Shown here in pieces: positions 5,648-14,908 of a stretch of 36,723 nt of DNA. Position numbers and translations under genes: made by a program. This stretch comes from a virus. Positions within the stretch are counted from its first letter, which is position 1, and each line of letters begins with the position of its first letter. The notes below the pieces were generated by a model. It did not search any database. It saw only the letters and a program-made list of their open reading frames with translations, and was not told where the DNA came from. The stretch spans positions 1 through 36,723 of the IMG/VR virus record IMGVR_UViG_3300035698_002753. One strand, 5' to 3'.

Positions 5648-7717
5648 TTATGCTTTTAACATTTGTTCGATCTCTCGCGGTGTGTAGTATCCTCCACCTG
5701 CTTTAGTTATTGTTAAGTCTAGGTGTGATCCGTCGCCTCCTTTACCAGGGATTGTATTACCTGAGTTACCACCTAACGCAACGTTCTGACCAGCTTGTAC
5801 TGCGTCACCCACACTTACGTTTGATCCGCTTAAATGAGATAACCATATTATATCTCCATTAGGCGTTTGAATTTGTACCTGCCCACCAAAACCTCCGTTC
5901 TCGCCTACAAAGACTACTTTACCGTTTGCAGGGCTTGGTACTGGATCACCTATCTTTAGATCAATGTCCAATCCATGCTCCCATAGTGGGCTTCCGTATC
6001 CAGTTATTGTACCCAAGTCTAATACGCTTGAGCCGTTTTGTGACGTGCCCAGGTCTGAACTAAAACCTAACTCTTGGTTTATCCTAAGCCTAATATCTTC
6101 TATCGGCACACCCTGTGACGCAAGAGTTTCTGCGTCTGACATAAGTATGTTCACCTCATCAGGTGTTAGCAACTGCCCTGCTGATGTTTTTGTTTCTGAT
6201 AATGTTTCTCTTAATGCGTTACTATCAAACGATGTAGGTGTAGCGCCTGTTGCGCCGAATGTTCCTGATCCACCCGCACTCTCTAATGCTCTCTGAGCTA
6301 GAGTTTTAATAGTATTTAATTCTGTTATAAATGCTTCTTCGCTTATTTCAAACTTACCTGTTGCGATACCATTGTCATCATACTGAGTCCATGATCCGAT
6401 CTTTGACGCAGCATTTTGCAACATCACACGTTCCTGATCTGACAAAGCACCAAGTGTACCTCCGCGTTCTTTTAACGATACAAGAGTGTCGATTGTTTCC
6501 TTTGAGATAAGCTGATTGACTCCAGCAGCGAACTCTTGACGTGCGCCCTTATCTGCTGAAAAAGGAGTGAACCGTGATATTCCATAAGAACCAACTGATC
6601 CTGTCAGTCCATCACTTGCAATAAGATCGTCAATCAAAGAAATTTTATCTTGCAATGAAGCGATTGCTGTTGTGTCTACTTGACCACTCTCACCAAAGCC
6701 TGCAAGAGACTCCCAACTGTTAGTGGCTGCGTTCCATTGGTGATCTACTCCATTGATGTCCTGAATCGAAGGCGCTCCTGTAGTTGTTGGATCATCTGGT
6801 GCATAAGCTACTACATTACCTTGAGCATCGTATCTTGCTTGTCCTGGACTTAGAGTGAATCCATCTGCTGTCTCTGTAGGCGCGTCACGTAGCGTTGTAA
6901 CCTGCCCTGTGGTCGGATCGTACTGAACTAGTGCTCCATTTGATTCAAACGGTGTCAGCGCTGATTGCTGGTTTTGTAAGAATCCTAGCTGTGTAAGCGC
7001 TGCTTGCTGTTCTGCCTCTCTTTGTGCCTGAATGTTACCTAGCTCGCCAGTAAGCGTCTGTAGACGTAGGTTAGCTTGATCTGTGATCTGTCCCTGTCTA
7101 CCACGTACTAGATTTAGCTCACGTCCGCGTCCTTGGCCTTCCTCACCAGATATAGCCATATTCGCAGCACCTTTTAGTGCTGTAATCTCGCTTTGTATTC
7201 GTTGTTCATCTGCTGTCGGTGTAGTGCCTCCCGTTACCTGACTTTGCAGTGCAGCGATCTGAGCTTGCAATGCGCTTGTAGGTGAAGGAATGTTTTGCTG
7301 TGGTTGTGCTGGTGCTGGCGCTTGAACCTGTGGTGTAGGATCAGTAGATGCTTGTATATCACCACTGCCTAATCCAGACGGTGCTGGATCTGTTATGCCA
7401 CCGGAGATCGTGAAGTCCGTTGGTTTTTGTACTGTGCTTTGGACGGGCGCTGGTTTGTTTGGCGTTGATAGACCAGGTTGCAATGGCCCACCAGTATACT
7501 GCCGTACAGGTGTGGCTTGTGCGTTTTTATTTGAGCTAGTAGCTGGTATAGCTGAAGATGCCGCTACTTGTCCCTCAGATGGTGTCTTTGGTATCTGTGG
7601 GTAGTGTGCCTTGGTTTTAGCCTCACCAGCCGTTCGTTGTGTTTTAATGAAGTTTGTTAGTTGGCCAAAGCGTTCTTTTACTCTGCTACCAACAGCTTCT
7701 GAGAAGATATTAGCCAT
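5648..7717 (-). CDS. Large virion protein with degenerate M23-like domain
   Basis: A 689-residue protein. Residues about 50-160 are a Pro/Ala/Gln/Thr-rich linker; about 160-260 look like coiled coil; the middle is unrecognised. The last 125 residues resemble an M23 (LytM/lysostaphin) metallopeptidase domain: 'EHGLDIDLKIGDPVPSPANG', 'GGFGGQVQI', 'IWLSHLS', 'GDAVQAGQNVALGGNSG' and 'GSHLDLTI'. In the family the zinc is held by HxxxD and the second His of HxH. Here the positions read E-H-G-L-D and H-L-D, so two of three ligands are replaced. It may be inactive and only bind wall material. It is probably carried in the virion. Confidence 0.65.
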   Translation of the reverse strand: MANIFSEAVGSRVKERFGQLTNFIKTQRTAGEAKTKAHYPQIPKTPSEGQVAASSAIPATSSNKNAQATPVRQYTGGPLQPGLSTPNKPAPVQSTVQKPTDFTISGGITDPAPSGLGSGDIQASTDPTPQVQAPAPAQPQQNIPSPTSALQAQIAALQSQVTGGTTPTADEQRIQSEITALKGAANMAISGEEGQGRGRELNLVRGRQGQITDQANLRLQTLTGELGNIQAQREAEQQAALTQLGFLQNQQSALTPFESNGALVQYDPTTGQVTTLRDAPTETADGFTLSPGQARYDAQGNVVAYAPDDPTTTGAPSIQDINGVDHQWNAATNSWESLAGFGESGQVDTTAIASLQDKISLIDDLIASDGLTGSVGSYGISRFTPFSADKGARQEFAAGVNQLISKETIDTLVSLKERGGTLGALSDQERVMLQNAASKIGSWTQYDDNGIATGKFEISEEAFITELNTIKTLAQRALESAGGSGTFGATGATPTSFDSNALRETLSETKTSAGQLLTPDEVNILMSDAETLASQGVPIEDIRLRINQELGFSSDLGTSQNGSSVLDLGTITGYGSPLWEHGLDIDLKIGDPVPSPANGKVVFVGENGGFGGQVQIQTPNGDIIWLSHLSGSNVSVGDAVQAGQNVALGGNSGNTIPGKGGDGSHLDLTITKAGGGYYTPREIEQMLKA

Positions 7718-7718
7718 A

Positions 7719-8612
7719 TTATAGTGTTACGAAAATATTAGGGTTCTGTATTTGATAGTCGGTGTCAGTTCCTACTGATACGTTTGTTGTTTTCTTGCCT
7801 TGATCTGTTAATAGCTGTGCAAGCAATTCATCAAACTGCGCTTTGAATCTATCCGCTCTGTTTACTCCGTTATTTTGTAGGTTCCAGTATTTATATGATG
7901 GCTCAAGCACGATTAGCTCGTGGTAGTTCTCAGGCAGTATAGGAATCTGACCAATAGTATATGTTCCTGATCCCGCCGCGACTGTTGTACCTTGATATGC
8001 TCTGTCGAGTACTAATGTAGTGGTATTTGTCACGCTTGCAATCTTGTACCAATGCCCATCGCCTGCGTCTGGATCTATTTTAATGTATCGTCCTGCCATC
8101 GCTACAGTCCATGTTGTACCGTTTCCTACTACTCCAGTACCTCCGTTTGTCAGTGTAGTTATTGTACCAGTTGTGTAGTCTGCGATTTCTAAATCTACTA
8201 CACGTTTTTTATATTTGTAAGTAATGGTATTGCTAGCACTCGATGGTGTCGGATAGAACTCAATGGTGTCTTCCTGTATAAAGAAGAACTCAGGAATATC
8301 TGACGTAACCGATGTAGTACTATTTAACACGTCCCAAGCGTCACGTCCTACTATCTCTTGTGGTGTGTATCGCGTTGATGAAACCGTTACATAGACAGTG
8401 TTTAGTTTATCTATGTCATACGGTAGATCGTATGCCTGTTGGCTTGCGACTGTTGTATCAGTTGCAGAAGTCTCTAAAAACCACCAAGGTTTTGATCCTA
8501 GTATGCGCCTGTAAGTTAGATTCATTTGTCGATTCCCTTTGGTGATATGCGCTGTAGTATCTCTACTAGTGTTATCGCCATAAAGAGTACCTAATGCTGT
8601 GAAAGATAACAT
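7719..8612 (-). CDS. Head-tail adaptor / connector-like protein
   Basis: A 297-residue protein. The N-terminal part ('GDNTSRDTTAHITKGNRQMNLTYRRILGSKPWWFLETS') and the 'YDLPYDIDKLNTVYVTV' segment resemble adaptor or tail-tubular-A-like proteins that join portal to tail. A beta-rich Thr/Gly insert is at about 150-210, with 'GHWYKIASVTNTTTLVLDRAYQGT' as is often seen in such proteins. The C terminus is helical. It would sit below the portal ring. It is next to the large propeller-like tail protein, which fits a connector-nozzle pair. Assignment is from resemblance, not a diagnostic motif. Confidence 0.55.
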   Translation of the reverse strand: MLSFTALGTLYGDNTSRDTTAHITKGNRQMNLTYRRILGSKPWWFLETSATDTTVASQQAYDLPYDIDKLNTVYVTVSSTRYTPQEIVGRDAWDVLNSTTSVTSDIPEFFFIQEDTIEFYPTPSSASNTITYKYKKRVVDLEIADYTTGTITTLTNGGTGVVGNGTTWTVAMAGRYIKIDPDAGDGHWYKIASVTNTTTLVLDRAYQGTTVAAGSGTYTIGQIPILPENYHELIVLEPSYKYWNLQNNGVNRADRFKAQFDELLAQLLTDQGKKTTNVSVGTDTDYQIQNPNIFVTL

Positions 8613-8614
8613 AT

Positions 8615-10198
8615 TTATTCGTTTATGATTTCTATTGGTTCAAACTCAACTTCTACGCGTTTAACAATAGGTGCTTGTGTTGCTCCTGATCCAGCTTTCC
8701 ATTGCATAAACAGTCCAAGATTATAAAACTCCTGTGGATCGTCTCTAAAGTCTTTGGCTATTGTTGTTGCTGTTACTGTTCCAAGGTTTTCTATTACCTT
8801 TACCTGTTCTTGAGCTTGGGTAATAAGCTGTACATCAATGGTACGCCCTCCAGTTGCTGTATTGGCAAAAACTACCTTAGCTGATTTGATACGTCCCATC
8901 TGTCCATCTGGGAAGTTACCGTCTGCCATCACTGTAGACATTGTACAAGACTCATCGTAGTTACCTGATGTAAAGTACTTAATACGTCCACCCGCTAATG
9001 TTGATGGTGACATTAACCAGAAGTTAGTTGTTGGGTTCATTAACATGGCCGATACTGTGTTACTTGTAGATCCCTTGGCTAGTTTGTTTAGTACCTTATC
9101 CATGCCCTCAAATGGTGAACCATAACTGTATTGGATACCCTCAGAGTTCCACATAATCATATCACCGTTTACAACAACTCCACCCCGTTCTGGTACGTTG
9201 CTATCGAAAGTCTCGATTGTCTTAAACTTTGACCCATCAAAGAGTTGTAGTTTTGAGTTTCGGTTTCCACCGTTCTCTAGGTCGTTTGTACGTCCCTGTG
9301 TAAATACGCCTACTGTTCCTTGATATTCAAAAGCCTCGCCAACGTAGTTATCGTTAAGTTCTTGTACGCTTGTTGGGTCTAGGTCTAGATAGTTCCAAAA
9401 GAAAGCTACCACCTGCCCCTGATAATAACTGCTAGAGCCAGAAGCCTTATACGCAAATATGACAAGATAATCGGGATAACGTGCAAAAGATTTAACGACA
9501 TATCCTCGTGGCAATGTTAATACTTCTTCTGAAAATGTACCGTTAGCTCCTGTTCCACCATCGTATTCATGCACAAAGTTTCTATCTCCAACATATAAAA
9601 TATCATCTTTACCATTTATCATCGGATGCGGTACGTCTTTTCCTGCTGCGCCTGGAAGATCTCCACCACCTGCTGATACTGCTGTCATGAAGTCATCATC
9701 TGGTGCATTAGCAAAGTCATACATTCCAATATTCCAATCTGCGCTAGTATTGTATGAATAGAACAGCCGTGTAGCGTCTGTGCCGCCCACTGAGGCGTTG
9801 TAGACCACTATATCCTCCCCAACAGGGCTATTTGTACCTCCAGCGATCTGATAGGGCCATGTAGCGCCTGCGTCGGTTGCTTTTGTGACTATTGGTACTG
9901 CCGCAATCTCGAATCGCACCAGCTCGTCACCATTACCAACAGCATAGATTTTATCTCCATTTACTGCACCAGATTTAAGCTCGTTATCCAACTCAGCATA
10001 ATCTGCTGGATCTTGTGCGAGATAGCCAGGTGCTGCGTAACCAATCTTTCTATATGGGTTGAATCCTTTAGCACCAGCTAACTGGCTACCCAAAACAGCG
10101 CACACAGGGTTTAATCCGTCAGCGTATTGAGGGTGCAGACCACCTAGAAAGTCGTCTTTATCAAATACTATCTTTTTTCCACCTATAATACTTGGCAT
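8615..10198 (-). CDS. Putative tail nozzle / beta-propeller-like structural protein
   Basis: A 527-residue, mostly beta-strand protein with repeated short strands and turns ('DELVRFEIAAVPIV', 'DDILYVGDRNFVHEYDGGTG', 'NSKLQLFDGSKFKTIETF', 'GDMIMWNSEGIQYSYG') that look like propeller blades. No enzyme motif is seen. Its size, fold type and place beside the adaptor gene fit a tail-nozzle (tail-tubular-B-like) protein, so it would form the tube through which DNA leaves. This role is inferred from context. Confidence 0.45.
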   Translation of the reverse strand: MPSIIGGKKIVFDKDDFLGGLHPQYADGLNPVCAVLGSQLAGAKGFNPYRKIGYAAPGYLAQDPADYAELDNELKSGAVNGDKIYAVGNGDELVRFEIAAVPIVTKATDAGATWPYQIAGGTNSPVGEDIVVYNASVGGTDATRLFYSYNTSADWNIGMYDFANAPDDDFMTAVSAGGGDLPGAAGKDVPHPMINGKDDILYVGDRNFVHEYDGGTGANGTFSEEVLTLPRGYVVKSFARYPDYLVIFAYKASGSSSYYQGQVVAFFWNYLDLDPTSVQELNDNYVGEAFEYQGTVGVFTQGRTNDLENGGNRNSKLQLFDGSKFKTIETFDSNVPERGGVVVNGDMIMWNSEGIQYSYGSPFEGMDKVLNKLAKGSTSNTVSAMLMNPTTNFWLMSPSTLAGGRIKYFTSGNYDESCTMSTVMADGNFPDGQMGRIKSAKVVFANTATGGRTIDVQLITQAQEQVKVIENLGTVTATTIAKDFRDDPQEFYNLGLFMQWKAGSGATQAPIVKRVEVEFEPIEIINE

Positions 10199-10199
10199 A

Positions 10200-10628
10200 T
10201 TATCTATATTCTCCGTTTCCTAACGGTTTTAAGTAAATTGTTATGTTCATGTCTTGCAATGCTGTAAGCGTTCCGCTAACTACCAGTCCCAGTCTGTCAC
10301 CTTCCTTTAATTGTCTTGCTTTCGATATAACCAGATCACGACCGCTATACCGTACTGGTGTATCTGCCGTGCTCTTTAGATCAAATGCTGTTACTAGTAT
10401 GTCGTCACCTGCTCCTGTCGCTACACCACTTTTTAAACTCTCTATATTTAGTGTCACCGCGCCTCCATCTGATCCTGCTACAGCATGTGATTCGCTTACC
10501 CATGAAACCTCACAAGGAAAACGTGCAATAAACACCACACCGTAATTGGTAGCTGTCTGTGCAAGGACTCCAGTGATACTTACCGGTATATGGAATCCAT
10601 CTCGTTTTACTAGTGTTTGTTCTGGCAT
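10200..10628 (-). CDS. Small beta-rich virion protein
   Basis: A 142-residue protein with strand-rich sequence ('GVVFIARFPCEVSWVSESHAV', 'AVTLNIESLKSG', 'EGDRLGLVVSGTL', 'MNITIYLKPLG') resembling a jelly-roll or galectin-like sandwich. It is in the fibre region of the virion gene cluster. It may decorate the particle or bind a sugar; neither is shown by motif. Junctions on both sides are stop-T-ATG (TAA below, TAG above), so it is translated with its neighbours. Confidence 0.5.
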   Translation of the reverse strand: MPEQTLVKRDGFHIPVSITGVLAQTATNYGVVFIARFPCEVSWVSESHAVAGSDGGAVTLNIESLKSGVATGAGDDILVTAFDLKSTADTPVRYSGRDLVISKARQLKEGDRLGLVVSGTLTALQDMNITIYLKPLGNGEYR

Positions 10629-10629
10629 A

Positions 10630-11868
10630 CTATATTTCTTGCTCTAATACGAACCAACCAGCTTTCATAGTTGTATCGCTTGTTGTTCCTAGATTCCTTA
10701 CACCGTAAGCAACTGGTCTAACAGACGACGTTGTATCAGTATTATCAGGTATTCGTGTTGTATGTGTAGCTACTAAGGCACCATTTAGATAAAACTTTAC
10801 ATCTGTTCCTGCTGTATAAACAACATCAATGACTTTTCTTGCATTTATCGTTCCCCAATCTGCTGTTATATCGGTAGTCTCTGTAGTAGCTCCATCTTTT
10901 GATGCAGCAAATACCTTATCTGTTCCAACTGTAACTATCTGAATACCAGCGAATTGTGTAGCTGCCGAAGGATCAGAAGAGTCCGCAATCCCATAGATCA
11001 ATACCTGTGTACTAGTATTAAATCCATCTACATCTACCATCATTCTAACCTTCATGTCCTTAGCATATCCAGCGCTCAACATGTGGGCTGAGTTGGTTTG
11101 GTATCCAGCTACAAAAGCACGAGAACTCGCAGTACCACCAGTTGATAGAGCAATGCCAGAGGTATCTGTAATTTGCGCTACAGTACCAGTATTTGTTACG
11201 TTTATATCTAATTCATCTGCACGAAGCGTATCAGTAAATGTCATTACGCTTGTATCAAATAGTCCAGTACCGCCTCCTGCTAGATCAGCTATACTCTGAG
11301 CTGTAACTGTCTTTAAATTATCAGCGTCATCTGTATCTTGGATCAATACTTTATCATCTGTAGCTACCGTTGCAGCAGTTATTGTTGCTCCATTCAAAGA
11401 TGATTTAACATTAGCTTCATCTGTTACGTCCGCTAAAGCCTCAACTCCATCTAGTTTTGATCCGTCTGTTGATACGTCACGTCCATCTACTGTACCTACA
11501 TTGGTAACATTCTGTGCGTTAAAGTCTAATGCTGCGTTAGCTGTTTTCACTCCCTTAGCGCCATCGTCGCCTACTACGGGCATATTGGCTGTCAAAGCTG
11601 CGGCTGCTGTTACGTCACCTGCGCCTCCTGCTGCAAACTCTAATCCGTCAGCTGCGCCGTTTACGACAACTGTCTTTCCTGCTTCTCCTGTATACGCCGC
11701 GGGCGTATCGCTTAGTGATGTGAATGGTGATGTGATAACCGCAGCGACCTTTAGGCGCTTTGTTATTGCGTCTGCTTGGGCGTTTACTAACTCACCACTA
11801 CCATCATCTTTTTCAAGCAGTATGGTTTTGTGGCGGTTGCCATCTATTTTTGCTTTTTCTGTAGCCAT
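10630..11868 (-). CDS. Tail fibre-like protein with KIDGNR N-terminal domain
   Basis: A 412-residue protein in three parts. The N terminus ('KIDGNRHKTILLEKDDGS...') shares a motif with the protein at 15696-15971 and may be a particle-attachment domain. The middle (about 50-200) is typical phage fibre sequence with Asp/Asn/Thr repeats ('DGVEALADVTDEANVKSSLNG'). The C terminus (about 230-412) is strand-rich with 'VKFYLNGALVATHTTRIPDN', like concanavalin-type lectin sandwiches. It probably recognises a surface sugar on the host. Confidence 0.6.
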   Translation of the reverse strand: MATEKAKIDGNRHKTILLEKDDGSGELVNAQADAITKRLKVAAVITSPFTSLSDTPAAYTGEAGKTVVVNGAADGLEFAAGGAGDVTAAAALTANMPVVGDDGAKGVKTANAALDFNAQNVTNVGTVDGRDVSTDGSKLDGVEALADVTDEANVKSSLNGATITAATVATDDKVLIQDTDDADNLKTVTAQSIADLAGGGTGLFDTSVMTFTDTLRADELDINVTNTGTVAQITDTSGIALSTGGTASSRAFVAGYQTNSAHMLSAGYAKDMKVRMMVDVDGFNTSTQVLIYGIADSSDPSAATQFAGIQIVTVGTDKVFAASKDGATTETTDITADWGTINARKVIDVVYTAGTDVKFYLNGALVATHTTRIPDNTDTTSSVRPVAYGVRNLGTTSDTTMKAGWFVLEQEI

Positions 11869-11870
11869 AT

Positions 11871-12056
11871 TTATTTCTTAGGTTCTTCTGGTTCTGCTTC
11901 TTCCTCAACTGGAGCGTCAATCACTGTCGCGTAAGGTGCCATACCATCTTCCGTTACTCGTATTTTACCAACTATCATTGCACCTCCCTTTTTAAGAAGT
12001 GCGCTAATCTCATCTTGTAGGTCTTTTAACTCTTTTTCTCGTTTTGTCATTGCCAT
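11871..12056 (-). CDS. Small charged virion-cluster protein
   Basis: A 61-residue protein starting MAMTKREKELKDLQDEISAL. ATG 12056 is chosen because the usual start context precedes it and a longer version would run deep into the upstream gene. An N-terminal amphipathic helix is followed by a short strand region ('GAMIVGKIRVTEDGMAPYATVID') and an acidic, Glu/Pro-rich tail. No family recognised. It lies between small structural genes and the fibre gene, so a minor structural or assembly role is possible. Confidence 0.55.
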   Translation of the reverse strand: MAMTKREKELKDLQDEISALLKKGGAMIVGKIRVTEDGMAPYATVIDAPVEEEAEPEEPKK

Positions 12057-12061
12057 ATAAT

Positions 12062-12292
12062 TTATATTAGAATCCCATCGTTCTGGGCTTGAGTAGCGAT
12101 CTTTTGTGCCAATCCATCTAGTGTTGCATTGCCTGGTATGTTTGCATCGGTCATTCCGAGATCGGCGAACTCTGCCATGCAAATGTTATAAAGATCTGTG
12201 GGAGATGTGATTGGTGTAAAACCGGTAAGATCATAGTCTTCTGTACCGTATACACCGTTAACCCATTTCTTCTTTTGAATTTCATTTGCCAT
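12062..12292 (-). CDS. Small hypothetical virion-cluster protein
   Basis: A 76-residue protein. The N terminus is 'KKKWVNGVYGTEDYDLTGFTPI'; the second half is helical with 'DLYNICMAEFADLG' and 'NATLDGLAQKIATQAQNDG'. No family recognised. Translation is coupled to the upstream gene through TAA-T-ATG. It may pair with the next small protein (12294-12551), which has a similar helical second half. Confidence 0.55.
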   Translation of the reverse strand: MANEIQKKKWVNGVYGTEDYDLTGFTPITSPTDLYNICMAEFADLGMTDANIPGNATLDGLAQKIATQAQNDGILI

Positions 12293-12293
12293 A

Positions 12294-12551
12294 TTATTTA
12301 GCTATTTCCTCTTCAGCAACTAGATCTTCAGCTATTAGGTTTGCGCTGTTGAATGCCTCTGCCACAAGTGTCGCTACATCATCAAGTGTCGCATCAGGCA
12401 ACTCAAGCCGAGTGGCAACTGTTGCACGAACTGAATTGTAAACAGCTAGGTAATTTGTTAGCGGTTCTTCTGAGACAACCTCAGAAGTTTGAAGGATCGG
12501 TGCGCCCACCGCATCGGTGGTACTTTTTGTAATTGTATCTCCTATAGCCAT
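12294..12551 (-). CDS. Small hypothetical virion-cluster protein
   Basis: An 85-residue acidic protein. The C-terminal half is helical ('VYNSVRATVATRLELPDATLDDVATLVAEAFNSANL'). No enzyme motif or membrane segment is seen. It sits between the 702-residue fibre gene and another small gene in the tail-fibre cluster. A chaperone or connector role for the fibre is possible but not shown. An AT-rich spacer without SD precedes the ATG. Confidence 0.55.
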   Translation of the reverse strand: MAIGDTITKSTTDAVGAPILQTSEVVSEEPLTNYLAVYNSVRATVATRLELPDATLDDVATLVAEAFNSANLIAEDLVAEEEIAK

Positions 12552-12564
12552 ATATAAATGTAAA

Positions 12565-14673
12565 TTAATTAAGTGTTAATTGTTGAGTTCTAGTGGCCCA
12601 TACTTTCATTGTCATATCTTGAACAAGAGCTGGATTATTTGCATAGAAGATAGCCACCCATACACCGTCGGTTGTTCCGTCTAGCGATTTGGCTATTGCG
12701 CCTCTTCGAAGTCTCCAGTACTTATCAGCAATGGCTGTTTCACCGTCTGTTCCTACATTTAAACTCGCTATTCTTGCAATATCACATTTATCGCCAGTTA
12801 CTTCCAACGAATAAAGATAGGCATCAATCTCAGCATTCACAGAGGTTGTGAAGGCATTAATGTCAAATGTGGTCACTACAAGATTTGGGCTATCGTTAAA
12901 CTGTTCAAATGAAACGTGATAAACGTCAACATCTGTGAGAGTAAGATCAACTGTAGAGAGTGTCACCGTCCCAGTAAACCACTTAGATGAAATGTAAGCT
13001 CCTGTAAATGAATGGCGCGTATTACCGTTTCCGTCCGTATCTGATCCGTCAGTTGATAAAGCGTCTATAGTAATTGTATCTGTATCTCCCACAGTGATAA
13101 CCCCCGTATCTCTATCCACAGAATCTCCCGTAACTGTAATATCACCAGCTAAATCTGTGCCAGCATTTACTACAACCATGAGTTTTCCGGTCCCCTTTGT
13201 AACAACAATATCAGTCGGTACAGAGTCTAATGGTTGACCAGTAGCAAGAGATAGTATTCCACCATGAATATCACTTTCACTGCCTCTGGCTGGAGAGGCA
13301 TCATAAACTTCAAAACTAATAGTTTCTTCGACTGTCGCTTTTTTGAATGATAGGTTACCAGCCCCGTCTGTATTCAATAAATCATCTGCCGATCCGTCTG
13401 CGTCTGGTAATACCCATATCTGATTGGCAGTAAGCGCTGGGGCCTCAAATCCTACATAATTTGAGTTCCCAACATCCTTAAACCGTAATTCATTTCCATT
13501 CTTAATCGCTATATCTCCATTTACATCTAGTAGTACATCTGGCGAAGCCTCATTAAGTCCAATGAAATCTGTTGATCCTTCTACAAAAAGCTGATGTGTG
13601 TTGTTCAATGATTCGACTCTAAAGTTTCTGGCTATTCCTGTTTCGTTAAAGACAGCTTCTAAAACAGTGAACTTCGCCCATTCTGAACCGAATACCGTTC
13701 CGAACCCTGCCCAGTTGCCGCCTGCGTCGATGTTAAAGATTCTGTTGTATGACACTGATCGTGCACGAAGGTCTTTATCGCCATTCAATCTATTAAACTC
13801 TGTATAAGTAGAAGTGAAGCGTGCGCGAGTACCAGATCCAGCGCCACCAATATTTACCTGATTGTTTCCTGAATCTACAAAGAAATGGAACGCTACACCG
13901 TCACCCGATATACGAAAGTCTGCGTCTACTCGTGAGAAATTGAATACTGTATTACCTTCCGCTGTAATAGGCGCAGACGCATTAGCTGTTCTAAGTCCAA
14001 CATTTCCTAAACTGGTTCCTTTAAGGATTGTAAAAGAAGGATTAACACCATCACCTGCTCGGAAGTCTAAGCTGATAGGTGCATAGTCTAATGCTGCGTC
14101 TTGTTCTAGTGCAAAGAATAAACCAGTTCCACCAATGAATTTAACTCCATCCCAAGCGCCAGCTCGGAAACCTCCTACTGCGTGAAACTGTAGCGGTAGA
14201 GTCAGATTCTCTCCTGCTCGCATGAACTCAACCAACCCAGCTTTAGAGGGTGTATCCGACAAAGAACGCATGACAAATCCTGTGTCATTTCCATCTTGAC
14301 CGATTTCAATCATTACACGAGGATTTGATGTAAACGGACCACCACCAACTTGTTGGAATATGAATGTAGTTTCGTCTGTACCGAAACCAACAGAGTCATT
14401 GACGGCATCCATGAAGACTAAATTGTCATTCGCTGTTCCCTTGAACTGTAACGGAATAGCATCGTTAGCGTTATTAAAAACGAATCCTGATGAGTCCCAT
14501 CGAACTGGGTCTACACCGAGGCCTGACATGTTAAATCGAATGACACCATCATTCGTTGTACGGTTTACTTCTATTGTTGTTAGTCGATCTGGACTCTGAA
14601 GAATTTGCTCACTTATTGTGTCAAATGGTTTACTCGGATTGAGCGGATTGAATGTAATCGTTTTATTGGACAT
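12565..14673 (-). CDS. Large tail fibre / tailspike-like protein
   Basis: A 702-residue protein starting at ATG 14673 (MSNKTITFN); a TTG four codons upstream is rejected because ATG directly follows the upstream stop (TAA-G-ATG). Long beta-rich repeats run through it ('GVDPVRWDSSGFVFNNANDAIPLQFKG', 'NLVFMDAVNDSVGFG', 'NELRFKDVGNSNYVGFEAP', 'LLNTDGAGNLSF'), a style common in phage fibres that end in trimeric beta structures. No catalytic or chaperone motif is evident at the C terminus. It is probably a receptor-binding fibre. Confidence 0.6.
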   Translation of the reverse strand: MSNKTITFNPLNPSKPFDTISEQILQSPDRLTTIEVNRTTNDGVIRFNMSGLGVDPVRWDSSGFVFNNANDAIPLQFKGTANDNLVFMDAVNDSVGFGTDETTFIFQQVGGGPFTSNPRVMIEIGQDGNDTGFVMRSLSDTPSKAGLVEFMRAGENLTLPLQFHAVGGFRAGAWDGVKFIGGTGLFFALEQDAALDYAPISLDFRAGDGVNPSFTILKGTSLGNVGLRTANASAPITAEGNTVFNFSRVDADFRISGDGVAFHFFVDSGNNQVNIGGAGSGTRARFTSTYTEFNRLNGDKDLRARSVSYNRIFNIDAGGNWAGFGTVFGSEWAKFTVLEAVFNETGIARNFRVESLNNTHQLFVEGSTDFIGLNEASPDVLLDVNGDIAIKNGNELRFKDVGNSNYVGFEAPALTANQIWVLPDADGSADDLLNTDGAGNLSFKKATVEETISFEVYDASPARGSESDIHGGILSLATGQPLDSVPTDIVVTKGTGKLMVVVNAGTDLAGDITVTGDSVDRDTGVITVGDTDTITIDALSTDGSDTDGNGNTRHSFTGAYISSKWFTGTVTLSTVDLTLTDVDVYHVSFEQFNDSPNLVVTTFDINAFTTSVNAEIDAYLYSLEVTGDKCDIARIASLNVGTDGETAIADKYWRLRRGAIAKSLDGTTDGVWVAIFYANNPALVQDMTMKVWATRTQQLTLN

Positions 14674-14674
14674 C

Positions 14675-14908
14675 TTATGAGGCAACCACTGATGTTATTC
14701 TATTACTTGAATCGTAAGTCAATGTAAGCGTTGTTACTGTTACAGCACCAAGTTTATATATAGCTGTCTCAACCTCACCTTCACCATTTCCCGCTGCTAC
14801 ATAAGTAAGTTCAACTGTGTCGTAAGGCTCAGTAACAAAACCTGCTATCGCTCCTAAGAGTTCTTCTATCGTGGCGTTATCTCCTAAACCTGGACTGTAT
14901 GGACTCAT
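14675..14908 (-). CDS. Small virion-cluster protein
   Basis: A 77-residue protein with an N-terminal 'DNATIEELLGAIAGFV' helix and a strand-rich second half, 'TVELTYVAAGNGEGEVETAIYKLGAVTVTTLTLTYDSSNRITSV'. The C-terminal pattern is common in phage minor structural proteins. It overlaps the upstream coiled-coil gene by 4 nt (ATGA) and is followed by TAA-G-ATG of the fibre gene, so it is translationally coupled on both sides. Confidence 0.55.
   Translation of the reverse strand: MSPYSPGLGDNATIEELLGAIAGFVTEPYDTVELTYVAAGNGEGEVETAIYKLGAVTVTTLTLTYDSSNRITSVVAS

Noticed and set aside
11871-12182. Longer start of the small charged protein
   Set aside because: The extra N terminus reads through another gene in a different frame and is not protein-like; ATG 12056 has the normal context.
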